Assembly (NCBI GenBank): GCA_047495785.1
Contig: JBLDXI010000015.1
Span: 4,650,001-4,714,000, forward strand
From: Lepidodermella squamata
Taxonomy: Eukaryota; Gastrotricha
Direction of reading: 5' to 3'
DNA: 64,000 nucleotides
Within the stretch, counting starts at the first letter, position 1. Every line of letters starts with the position of its first letter. Positions 44,851-55,995 of this stretch are shown piece by piece. The translations under genes and the position numbers were made by a program. The notes below the pieces were generated by a model, which saw only the letters and a program-made list of their open reading frames with translations, was not told the DNA's origin and did no database searches.

Positions 44851-44876
44851 CATCATCCTCATCATTATCATCATCG
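44851..44876. repeat. Imperfect (TCA)n microsatellite
   Basis: ATCATC/TCATCA trinucleotide run with two single-base interruptions, in non-coding DNA. Confidence 0.6.
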
Positions 44877-45880
44877 ATTTTTAAAGCTATCATGACATCT
44901 ACGAGGCTCGCAGCATTATGTACATGTCTCTTGAAAAATGTATATGTATATATATATATAAATTAAGTAGTAGCCCGGTAATCAGAATGGTTTTACAGAA
45001 AAATACATAGCTCTGAATTATTACTAAATATACACCTATCGTAAATGAAGCATAAATCTCGGTTTTAGATTTTTTTCTGTCGGTGCGCCCCACTTTCATT
45101 GTTTGCTCGAATTTATTAGTGCCCTAATAATTCGGCGCCGTCTCAAATAGAATTAGGTATGTTATTCTGTCGATAATTTTTAGTGAAAAGCCTAATAGGA
45201 ACCTATAAATAATTATGATTCAAGTATTCCTGCACGACTTAGTCACGCAAGTCGCCCGCGTGTGGCGACTGAAGTTATTTTTCGAAAGTCTATTGTATGC
45301 GTGATGCGTGAAAATAGGTAGTTAATACTTCCCCCGTAAAATATATCAGAAAATGTATATCTTTGCCTTTTCTTCTAATATTTAACCAAATGGTGGGAGG
45401 CAGCGCCTTCGAGATATGAGAAAGGCAGTTGAATGTTTACTTCGATTTCGAAAAATCCAACTTCGAATTCAACGTGAATCAGCTTCATAATTTAAGCAAT
45501 CTTGGATGGCACGAAATACAGAGACACTTTTTCTATACTCATGTACTCTCCTTTGTATCTGCAAAAACTCGGAGCTGCTCAGCTGAATCGTGCAAGAAAA
45601 AGTGATCGTTTTTATATAGGAAAATTCGAAAATAAAAAGTCCACCTTAAATTGTCACTTGAAATGTGTATCTATGTATTCTCCAAAGCACACAGAAACGC
45701 TTTTCCTGTATTGTTTTTTAGCCTCCTACTGCGAATGAATGATGGTCTCTTCCAATCTTTCTAATCAGATTTTTCAAATTCGATGCGTAATCTTTTCAAG
45801 CCTAATCTTTGAGAATGTTTGCTATCATTTTAGATGGGAAGATTACATTTCTATTGACTTCCTAATCACTCTCGGCGAAA

Positions 45881-48001
45881 ATGAGGAAAGCCGTCTCAAT
45901 GCGGCATTTCGTTTTGCTGCTAGTCTTGTCCTTCACAGCCGCCCTTGTTTTCATCTTCGGCGCCCCGCCATCAAGTTCGGTTGTAGCAATAAACAGCGCC
46001 ATGCATTTCGCCTTCTTGTCTGCTGGAGGTCAAGATTCTTTGTCCGCTGATCAATCTTTAGAAAATTCCGCCGAAGAAGCTTTCGATTTGGAGACCTCAC
46101 CCTTGGCAAATGGAGCAGTTAAAACGACGACATACGCTAAGCTGGCCTGTGTCATACCGTCCCTCGAGCCGGATCCGTCATGGATTCCGAAGCAATTCGA
46201 ACCCATCTCATGTGATCATAAGTCTGATATTGTGAAAATTGTTGAGGGCGGTTCAGTATTCAACAATTTACCGACTAACTCTTGCTCATACTCAGTTGTT
46301 TCATTCCGAGATGACTTTAGCACCGAGATATCAAAACATAGCATAGAACTGCCCAGCGGTCTTTCGCCATGCCCAGCTGATGTTTTCCGGGTGACTTGCG
46401 TCCGCGATTATCAACAGCTATTCCGATGCATCGCGAAGAAGCCTGCCGTAAACGAGCGACTGTCGAAGCCAGCTCCGAAATTGAAATCCGATCAAACGTT
46501 TCAAGATCGGTTGAATATATTGATGTTTGGTCTCGACAGCATTTCTCGCGTTGCGTGGCTCGAACAGATGTCGAAAACTACCGACTTTATGGTGAATACT
46601 TTAGGTGGTGTGACTTTTGAAGGCTACAATATTGTTGGCGATGGGACAACAGCAGCTATTCTCGGGCTCACGACAGGCTACATGGAGGAGGAACTCCATG
46701 AGTCGAGGCGAGGGTTCAAGGGAGCAGCGCCTGTCGATGATTTTCCTTTCATTTGGCGCCAGCTCGCAGACGAGGCTTCATACACGACGCTATGGGACGA
46801 AGATGGGGCTTCAATAGGAACTTTCCACTATCGATTGCAGGGCTTCGTGAAGCCGCCTGTTGACTACTACGGCAGGTTGTTCCAACTGACCTTGGAGCAG
46901 AGGTATCCAATTGATGCTTGCCTCGGGTCTGTTTCAACATTTGAAGAAATGGCGCGGCAATTTCGACATTTGTTCGCCGTTTACCCGGACCCAGTTCGCA
47001 AGTTTGCGCTTGTTTTCAACTCACACTATTCCCACACGTCAGCTGGCGAGGGCGGCCAGCAGGCGTACCGTGCTGACCCAATTCTCGCCGATCAGCTTAA
47101 ATTGCTGCATGAAAGTGGCCATCTCAATAATTCAGCATTAATTTTATTTGCCGATCACGGCTCACGTTATGACGGATCTCGAGCTACTGCGCGAGGGAAA
47201 ATCTCTGAGCGCTTACCCTACCTCGTTATTGCGTTACCAAAATGGTTCCGCGAGAAGTATCCCAATCAAATTAGGAATTTGAGGACAGCCGCCCGCCGCT
47301 TGACGACACCGTTCGACCTTCACGCAACTTTGCTGGACATCGGGGGTGTCTACGCCCGGCCTGGGCTGCCATCGCGAGCTATAAGCTTCTTCAAGCCCAT
47401 CCCAATCGATCGAACTTGTGAAGATGCAGGAATTTCAGCTCATTGGTGTAAGCACTTGAGAGCACTCGTTTTTCATTTGTCCTAACTCACGTACATTTCA
47501 GGCACATGTTTGGCATCTCAGGGAAATGGAACGGAGCTCAAGCTCAACGACCAACTAGTCACGCGTGGTTTGGAAGAATTCACCAACTACGTCAACACAG
47601 TCCTTCTCGCGGATCATGCGGCCGAGTGCGTACCGCTGCGTGCTTCACGGCCTTTCGCTGCCCGTCGGTTGTCGCTACGCCAAGAAGTTGCTCAATTCGT
47701 TAAAACAATCGACGGGCATGGCCGAACGCCGCAGTTTGACGCATCGGCGAAATCAGCCGAGTCCGGCCAATTTGTTCAACTGTCTTTTTGGACAACGCCA
47801 GGTGACGGTCAATGGGAGGCGACATTTGCGTTGAACACAACCTCGAACGCGATCACCATTTTGCCTAAGCAGATGAGCAGGACGAATAGATATGGCTCGG
47901 CGCCGAAATGCATACAGGATCAATTTCCTCACTTGCGACAATATTGCTTCTGCAAGCAAAGGATCCTAGATGATAACAACATCAGCGTCACCTTGTCCTA
48001 G
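45881..48001 (+). CDS. DUF229-family ectoenzyme 2
   Basis: Two exons (45881-47447, 47502-48001) join in frame to 688 residues. A signal anchor is at MRHFVLLLVLSFTAALVFIF. The marks are the same as in the first copy: IPSLEPDPSWIPKQFEPISC, NILMFGLDSISRVAWLEQM, EGYNIVGDGTTAAILGLTTG, ESRRGFKGA, FNSHYSHTSAGEG, LFADHGSR, and an end with SRTNRYGSAPKCIQDQFPHL and CFCK. All metal-ligand-like positions of the alkaline-phosphatase-like superfamily are kept, so it should be active; the substrate is unknown. The single 54-base intron falls inside the HWC codon run and has no counterpart in gene 1. It is closest in sequence to gene 1, and gene 3 is more distant. Confidence 0.88.
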
Positions 48002-48993
48002 CCATTTGTATATTTTGTTATTTTTCATCTGCAATGAGCTTTCCTTGACGTCGGATGGCGGCAAATTTTTTGTTGATAATTCCCAAGTAAATGTACAGTA
48101 TAATCTGAAATCAGCAGCCGTAGCGATTAAACGGCTTTACTATACTAGAGGTTATTCTGAAACTTGACTAAATTATAAATACCGAATATCGACTACTTCA
48201 CAAATGGGTTGTCATCGTTGTTTCATCTCGTCATCATTATTTTGTTTGATGCCGAAAAATCACATATATTGCGTTGAGAAAGGCCGTTATATTAGCAAAC
48301 ATTAATTTTCGAGAAAATAGCGGCTATTTTTATATATTATCATCTGCTTCTTTCTTTTCGTATGCTTTTACAGAATGGTCGTGGTGCTCGATGAACGAAA
48401 GAGATGAAAGCAAAAAAAGACAAAATAAAACTTTACAAGTCATTAACAGCGCTTTTGTTTGGTTTACTGGGAGTTCTCTGCCATTGAAATGCGAGTGAAA
48501 ATACCTTATCATTGCAGAAAAACAAAACCTGGATATTTCACCACTGTTATGTTGCAGTTTATGCTCGCTGTTTTTTTTGTAGTAAGATTTTAACAAATTA
48601 CGCGCTTAAACAGCTTTATACCCAAGCGGAGATGCCGCACACGCGTGTAAACTTGCGCTTTTTACATGCATTTGTATGCCCGCGAGTTATACAGTACAGC
48701 TTAAATGTGCCCTTCGCTGATGACGTAGTAGACGGCGTAGCAGCAGAAGTACACGCAGCAATGTTTTTGGCAACGTGCTGAAGATTGCACTGTTGCTCTA
48801 CACGAGAGCCGGCATCCTCGCACCCTGGCATCCACAAGCCAAGTTCACACCTAGACATTAGCAACATACGCATGGCCATAGGCTACAAGACTTTGTTTGT
48901 TAAATTTCTATTCCGTGTTTGTAGGTATTACGCAGAGATTAATCTTGTGCCAGACACTTTTAGTGTGAAAATGTGAACACCGCAGAAAAGATC
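48002..48993. other. Spacer between DUF229 genes 2 and 3
   Basis: This spacer holds the 3' UTR of gene 2 and the promoter of gene 3. Short open frames of 60-90 codons lack motifs. A small Ala-rich open frame near 48620-48880 appears on both strands and is not convincing. Confidence 0.45.
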
Positions 48994-51306
48994 ATGATTA
49001 TCAAACGGCGCGCTTTCGAGCGCCTTATTCCATTAGGGATCATCTTTATCTTCTTCCCGTGTCTGGGATTCCTATTCATCGCTTTGCCTAGTATGAAAAC
49101 GCCGCAAAATTCAGCCGACGAAAAATTCGTATTTCTGGCTCGAGATCGAGGTGCGGCAAAAAATGAAATCATTCCAGAGCCTTCGAAGTTCAGCTTCGAC
49201 ATGGCTGCTAACGAGTATGAGAACTTGGCTAAAGGACACCAGATTATGAATGAATTCTCGGAAGGCTTGGAGCAAAATATTAACATGGTCACTACGCCTG
49301 AGGAGGACTCTGGGAACGACAAAGATGAAGTATGCAAGCAGCCAATTCTTCAGCCAGACGGCTCGACGCTACCTGACTATCGCTCTGAACAACGCACTTG
49401 CTTGCAAAGATTTGGTCAGAATCCTGTCGAGGTCACTATTCTTGGATCAATTGACCCGAAAAATCCAAAGCGAACAGTGAAATTGCCTTACATCGTCCCT
49501 ACGGCTGACTATCGTAATCAAGCTTCGCACATTGAATGCACTTACGTCCGCGTGACAGCTAAAAACGATTTCCAAATAGAATATGGCTCGGCAGAATCAT
49601 TAGGACGCTTGCCGGCACCATGTCCCCACGAAGTCATTCAAATAAATTGCACTTATCCGACACAAGATCCCAGACCGTCGCTATTTCATAACGGAACGAT
49701 TGACTTGGATATTTTCAAAGGCGTTTTTCGCTGCATGATTCCCAAAGAATCGGAAAAGGCTCGTAAAAACCCATCCACCTCAAAAAAGCGCAGTTCGAGG
49801 TTCAAGGAACAATTAAATATTATTATGATTGCCCTTGACTCAATGTCCCGAGTTACCTGGCTCGATCAGCTGCCGAAAAGCTCCAATTTTTTCACAGAGA
49901 TACTAGAAGGTGTCACTTTGGAAGGCTACAACATAGGTAAGACATGAGCCTATCATTATGAATCGATGAGTCGAGACATTTTATTGATGCCAATCGCAGT
50001 TGGAGACGGAACGACGGTGAATATGCTTGCTCTTCTTAGCGGGCGCTTTTACAACGAGCTTCCTGAATCAAGGAGAGGCTATAAGAATGCCACCACAGTT
50101 GACAATTTTCCATTCATTTGGAAGCAATTAAGTGAGCAGTCAGCTTACGTCACTCTCTACGATGAAGACATGCCGTCAGTCGGGACATTTCAGAACCGGT
50201 AGGATACTCCTTTTCAGCTAGGGCTAGCCAACGCTACATTATTCATGTAATAGAATGATGGGGTTCAAAAGTCGCCCGACCACCTATTACGGCAGACCAT
50301 TTCAGATGGCTTTCAAGGACTTATCGCCACGCATTTACGACTGTCACGGATCTCAGTCAACTTACGATGAAATGCTGAGTCAAATTGATGATTTATTCAA
50401 AATTCACCCTGATGAGCCCAAGTTCGCATTTGTTTTTAACGACGCCCATTCTCGTCCTGCTTTTGATGGAACTCAAGATGTTACCAGTTTGGACGATGTT
50501 TTGCTGTCGCGGCTCAAATCTATGCACGTGCAAGGATATTTTAATAATTCACTAGTCATGCTGCTGGCTGATCATGGTTTGAGAAACGGTAGGCATCGCG
50601 CAACGGCTAGAGGGAAGCTCCAAGAACGAATGCCCTTCATGAGCCTAGCTTTTCCTTCTTGGTTCTCGAATAAATATCATCGGGAATACACAAATTTAAA
50701 GGTCAGTCATTCTGATTAGCTATATATTCTAATAGTTAACCTTGATTAAAATTTCAGAAGGCGTCCACCGCCTTGACGACGGCATTTGATGTTCACAAAC
50801 TGCTTCAACAGGTTGGAGCAATAGCAGAAGATGAACAACCCAAAATGATACCCAAATTGCGAGGACTTGATCTTTTCCAACCATTACCGTCGAGATCATG
50901 CCAAGAAGCCGGTGTTTTGCCACATTGGTGCTCGTGCCAGCTTACATCCTCGCTCGATAAGGTTGATTCAATAGCAGATGAAGTCGATGGGATTCCATTG
51001 GCAGCGTTTTTGGAGGTATTCGGAAAATTCTCGGCTGATGTGCTGCATCCCGTCACCGACCTCTGTGAAGCCCTAACGCCTTGGAAACCTTTTCTCGTGG
51101 AACGAATTCAAGGTGGATATGTTCAAATTTCGTTCTACACTGATCCCGGAAACGGCCAGTGGGAGGTTACGTTTTTCGTGGACCGAAATGGTACCATTTC
51201 TGTTGCCGAAAGATCGGTAAGCCGGACTAATGCCTATGGAGGTGCCCCATTTTGTATTCGAGAAAAGTATCCTCATCTTCGTGAATACTGCTTCTGCAAA
51301 GGTTAG
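48994..51306 (+). CDS. DUF229-family ectoenzyme 3 (divergent copy)
   Basis: Four exons (48994-49936, 50000-50198, 50254-50701, 50758-51306) join in frame to 712 residues. I start at the ATG before IIKRRAFERLIPLGIIFIFF, a signal anchor; the frame is open a few codons further left but without ATG. The family marks are NIIMIALDSMSRVTWLDQL, EGYNIVGDGTTVNMLALLSG, ESRRGYKNA, LLADHGLRNG, SRTNAYGGAPFCIREKYPHL and CFCK. The His in the HTS motif of the other two copies reads Arg here (FNDAHSRPAFDG), with a His two residues earlier. Its N-terminal stem is longer and more acidic. A possible fifth exon (51360-51388, replacing the last codons) would change the C-terminus to end in ALSSRWKAK. Confidence 0.85.
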
Positions 51307-51387
51307 CATTTTTTAAATATTTCTTGTTACCTAGAATGACATTAACATTTCTGTTCCAGCTCTTTCAAGCCGCTGGAAAGCCAAGTG

Positions 51388-51393
51388 AATAAA
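51388..51393 (+). terminator. Poly(A) signal of DUF229 gene 3
   Basis: AATAAA overlapping the TGA of the possible fifth exon (TGAATAAA), about 82 bases after the stop of the four-exon form. Confidence 0.5.
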
Positions 51394-53295
51394 ACGATGA
51401 CTTTTTGTAATGTATCTCTGTTTATTAATGCTTCAATTTGGGACTATATTTGTGTTTCATGTAATGCAACACAAACAATGGCAAGAATGGATCAGAAGAC
51501 ATTGATGAAGAGCAAGGCACCGGACTTGTGCCATGTTCCGTCAAGCGTCAAGCGCAAAACGTCACACTTTTCTGCAAAGCATGCAGCAAAGAAAATTCAA
51601 TTTTTTATAAATAATAAATGAAGTCAATATTATTTTGCTTATTGTTTGCAATTCTTATTTGCTTTACATTTTTTGTTCATTTAATCGGATGTTAAAGACC
51701 CGCTATAATAGTCGCGGTTTTATCCGATTCTTATGAATGAGCTCAAAACCACCATCCAAATGTATCGAACGGCGAAACAAGGACTCACTTAACGGAAATC
51801 AGGTTCAACAGGCGAAATGCTCGATCCTGGCTACAGTTTAAAGATATTGAAATTTCACGGCTATCAAGTCGACATAAAAGATGGAAGTTTCCCTCTCTTT
51901 CCATTCAATCTTCAAGTGATGGCCCCCGGCCCTTTTGAAGCTCATTGTGCTTATTAGCATGTTCACTCGGCTACGATCGATTGGCAAAACGGGAAGCCGT
52001 CCTTCTTACAATATAAAATCTGAGAAATATATTTGTCTGCTTGTATGGTGAATGGGTGTTAAGCTGGATTTCCTGGCCGAAAACCTTGGCGAAAAGCTGA
52101 TCTCGTCTCTGGGGACTGGTCTAGTATAAGTAATCTCAAGCGCATCTCTTGATGGCTGTCTACGTTTATTTACTGGTTGAAATCGTCATTCAATTATGCG
52201 AATAATAATGTACTGCGTTGTGAGTAATATAGCTGTTAGCTGTTAACCGCAAATTAACTGATTTGCGATTTGCGATTGAGATGTATTGCATTCCGCTAAT
52301 TTCTAATATCCTTACTCCTTAGCCATCTATACTGTCTCGCATCGCGAATAATCAAGCTCTTGATTGGAGAAATAGTGGACAATGCAGTGAATAGCATACA
52401 TGAAATCACAGATTAGAACCTGTCACCAACTATGCAGGACCGCCAACTATGTCGTGTTCTCTGATTGTTTGCCTAATACAATTGGTGCATTGGTACAGTT
52501 GGTGCAAAATTTAATACAATTTCTAAGCGCTGTTCATGGCTTGCCAATCTGATGCTTTCGATAGCGCTGCAATTTTCCATTATTCTCTCGCAGGTCGAAG
52601 GTCGCCCGTCTGAAGTATTAATTCTTCGGTTTTCGCCCCCAATCCCCTAAATTGGCGATGTTGCGGATGAAGCTACTGATTACATTCTCAATTTTCGAAT
52701 TAAGCATCACTATTTCTATGAGGTTACTTTATCCGCGAATTGAAGTGTTCATATATGTCTGTATGTAAGTTGACAGAATACCCTGAAGAAACACATCTCC
52801 ATACATGGAATGCTTCTGCTTTCGTTTGGCGTTCACAGTTTCAATTAAGAGAGAAAATTCTCAATTCAGCGACGCAATAAGCTGCGCAAGATTAATTAAA
52901 TCTGATTTTTACTTATTGCTGTTGCCACTTTGATCTCGCAGCACCAGCATCCAGTTTTACGGTGTAACTAATTTTTTACAGTGTTGGATCGTATATATAT
53001 ATTATTAAACTTTTTTCTTCTAATCGTAGCCATTTTTCAATTGATTGGCGTTTCGGTGTATGTGACGTCAAATATGGGCTTATTTCTTTAGTTTAGACAG
53101 GTTGCAGCTGCTTAATTACTTCAATGTTCTGCAAATTCTGGACGGTTGCAGCCTTACCGGTATGGAATAATTCTGGGTTATTATTGCCTGTTGTGAAATA
53201 GGTCATTGATTCAAGTTGAAAGCACCATGAATTAACTTTCAAGTTTATTTCAATAGACATTTTAACGATGTTGAAGTCTTAAGTGCCCCGCCTAT
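51394..53295. other. Non-coding stretch before cyclin Y
   Basis: No exon with recognisable homology. The open frame at 51385-51621 is the continuation of the gene 3 3' region and lacks motifs. This stretch presumably contains the cyclin Y promoter; I see no clear TATA box. Confidence 0.45.
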
Positions 53296-55995
53296 ATGGG
53301 CAACCAAAAAAGCTGTTGTGTTCATACGGACCATCCAACCAGACACAAATATGTCATAGACGGACATCAAATAAACTGTACCAACGGTACATACTCGATA
53401 CCTAGTCACAGCGAAAGCACTGGATTCGGAAGATTACTTCGCCGTGTTCGGCGAGCCGGCTCGCAAGGTGGAGAGGAAGAGGATTTCAATGGTGCAAGTT
53501 CCAACCATGTTGATGTGCTAAAAAGTTGGCTGTTTTCCGTAATATCCCAGTTCTAATGATTTTAATTGTTTAGCAAATGGCAACGTCAATGGATCCGGTA
53601 ACGTTCGGTTTCGTGATCATTCCCAACGTTTGAACGCCGATAATCGCGTTAGTGGCTCGAATCAACAAGCTGCTGGAGGCAGCTTCTCGCTTAGAAGGTC
53701 TCTATCAATACTGCAGCATATCAGCGAGCGTGAGCCCGATGGTAAGTTCTCGCACGATTTGCAATCTAGAATTTGTATAGTCTAGACAAGTTGTTTGACA
53801 TTTATGCAGTTAGATTCTTTCACTTTTTGTTATTCGTGCCTGATGCGCCAAAGAACGCTCATTACTAATATATAGTAGAAGCGCGAGCATATTATTGCTA
53901 TTTAAAAGGCGCGCCGCCTTCCATAAATACTTGGCCTTGTGTAAATGTTTCGCCGCGAAACGCGCGTGATGGGAAGTGAGGGGAGATCCGCGTTACCAGC
54001 ATCTTGATTCTGTCATGTATACACCGCTTTATATAGCGATGTTATTGCCCTGTTATCGTCTGTTTGATATAATTTGCGCTACTGCGCTGAAGATTTAATA
54101 ACAATGCTGCGCATTTCGAGTATTGGCGGACAGGGTAAAGGTACTTGGTATTGCTACTATCGCCTAGTGGTGAGTCTATACAGTTAGCAAGCTGGATATA
54201 CCTTCACGCTGCCTTCAGACAATTACGTAGGATAACAGTTGGTTAGCTTTCGGGAGGCACGTACCCATCATTCCAAGCTGGAGGTACAAACACCCCGGTG
54301 AAGTGGGCCAATTTATTACTGGTCTTTAATGGGCTCAATAAAAACTGATAAACAATTGAGTACTATTTGGGAATAATTGTTATGCAAATTTGTTTATTCT
54401 TTCAGATGTAACGGGAGACCCGTCGAACAGCCCAACGGCTCGCACAATATTTATCTCTTGTTCGCGGCTTGATCTCTGCCGAGGTGAATAATGATGAGCT
54501 TAAATTTGATTGATTGAATAACAAGTGTATTTGTATTTAAAGTGTCGCGAAGTAAAAGCGCGGGTCGAATGAGCGAGGTATGAATGGAGTAGATTTTATG
54601 TAAAAAAACTGTCATCACTAATCAATGTGAAATTTGATAGGCGAGATACAATGGTGCACCATCAAATCGCGGGCAGCATCACAACGACAATTGTGATAAT
54701 TGTAATAATAATAATGGTTTCGCATCGACGTCACACCCGCACGGTGGCCTGCAGTCGCCACGCAGCAACCACAGCTTTCTGCTGTCGGGGCGGAAAAGCA
54801 ACTCGTGCTCGACGATTTTCATCAGCGACTCGACGCCGAGCCAACCGAACCTGAAGTATATGCTCAAAGCCGTAGCGTTGGCGCTGTACTTTCACCTGCG
54901 CAACCCGCAGTTCGGCAGCGGCCAGCGCACGTCGTCGGCGAACAACGGCGGCGCTGGGTCGTACCAGTCCCACGCGAACAACGGCAGTGCGGCGCCGCAC
55001 AGTGATATTTTCGACGAGCGCGTGCACCCGTTGTGGCTGGAGCCGGCCAACGGAGGCGACCCGCAGCCGGCTGGCTCGGCCGCCGCCGACCACCACCACT
55101 CGTCTCTATTCGCCTCGTCGTATGCGCCGACGCCGCGCATGCCCGACTTTCGGACCATTTATCGATTTTTCCGCATGCTGTTCCACTCGGCGCAGCTGAC
55201 AGCCGAGTGTGCTGTCGTCAGCCTCGTCTATCTCGAGCGCATCATCACATGCGCAGAGCTGCAGTTGACGCCATCAACTTGGCGTCGCTTGTCACTCGGC
55301 TCTGTCCTCCTCGCCTCTAAAGTCTGGGACGACCAGGCCGTGTGGAACGTCGATTTTTGCTCCATTATTAAAAACGTATCTGTCGAGGAGATGAATGAGC
55401 TAGAAAGGTTTGTAGCTGCTCTTCTGCCTTAACGAAATATTTTTGTGATTGTTCAAAAATCGATAACACTATCTTTATATTACGCCTCCCGGTCGATTTT
55501 AATTGAATTGTCATTGATGTGATTTTGCAGAATCGTGCTCGAGCTGATTCAGTTCAACATCAATGTGCCGTCGTCCGTGTACACGAAATACTTCTTCGAT
55601 CTGCGAACACTCGCGGCCGAGCACGGCCTGCAGTTGCCGGCGGCGCCACTGAGTCGTGAACGCGCTGCCAAGTTAGAAGCCGTCTCTTGGATACGGCCCG
55701 ACTCGGTGCCGAACGGCGGCGCGCAGAGCGGCAATCAAGCGACACAGCCGCCCCTTGATTCAAGCATGAACCGATCTGATGCGAATGCCGGTCAGTTGAC
55801 AATAAAAAAATCAATTATTTTGTATAGTTCATTATTTTCCTGACAGTGTGGTCAAATCTGGCCTCAGTGCCGGCTATCGCAATGTCACCTGGTGCCAGTC
55901 ACGGAGGCTCTCCGTCGAGTCTTCATCGTAGTCGGTCAACTGACCACCTTCTAGCCGAGCGTTACCGGTCGAGGCAGTCAATCGTAATACCGTGA
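53296..55995 (+). CDS. CCNY: Cyclin Y (CDK14/CDK16 partner)
   Basis: Seven exons (53296-53491, 53574-53741, 54406-54483, 54543-54577, 54641-55407, 55531-55790, 55847-55995) join in frame to 550 residues; human cyclin Y has 341. The start MGNQKSCCV carries the N-myristoylation Gly and the Cys pair for palmitoylation, as in human MGN..SCCV. Then come [14 protein letters not shown] and [23 protein letters not shown], both in the order of CCNY, and the cyclin box with [40 protein letters not shown] and [17 protein letters not shown]. The C-terminal Ser/Arg-rich part ([12 protein letters not shown]) contains probable 14-3-3 type sites as in the family. CCNY brings CDK14/16 to the plasma membrane, where it phosphorylates LRP6 in Wnt signalling. 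The extra length comes from an Asn/His/Ala-rich insertion inside the cyclin fold. Intron 2 spans 664 bases. Confidence 0.93.

Larger units (their letters stand above)
40993..45880. other. Long intergenic stretch between DUF229 genes 1 and 2
   Basis: Nearly 5 kb of AT-rich DNA without a supported gene. It contains a foldback repeat element at about 41850-42430, microsatellites near 44851-44876 (TCA/ATC) and 44940-44962 (TA), and many short open frames without motifs. The CpG-containing sequence at about 44100-44260 is somewhat GC-richer than its surroundings, but I see no gene in it. Confidence 0.45.
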
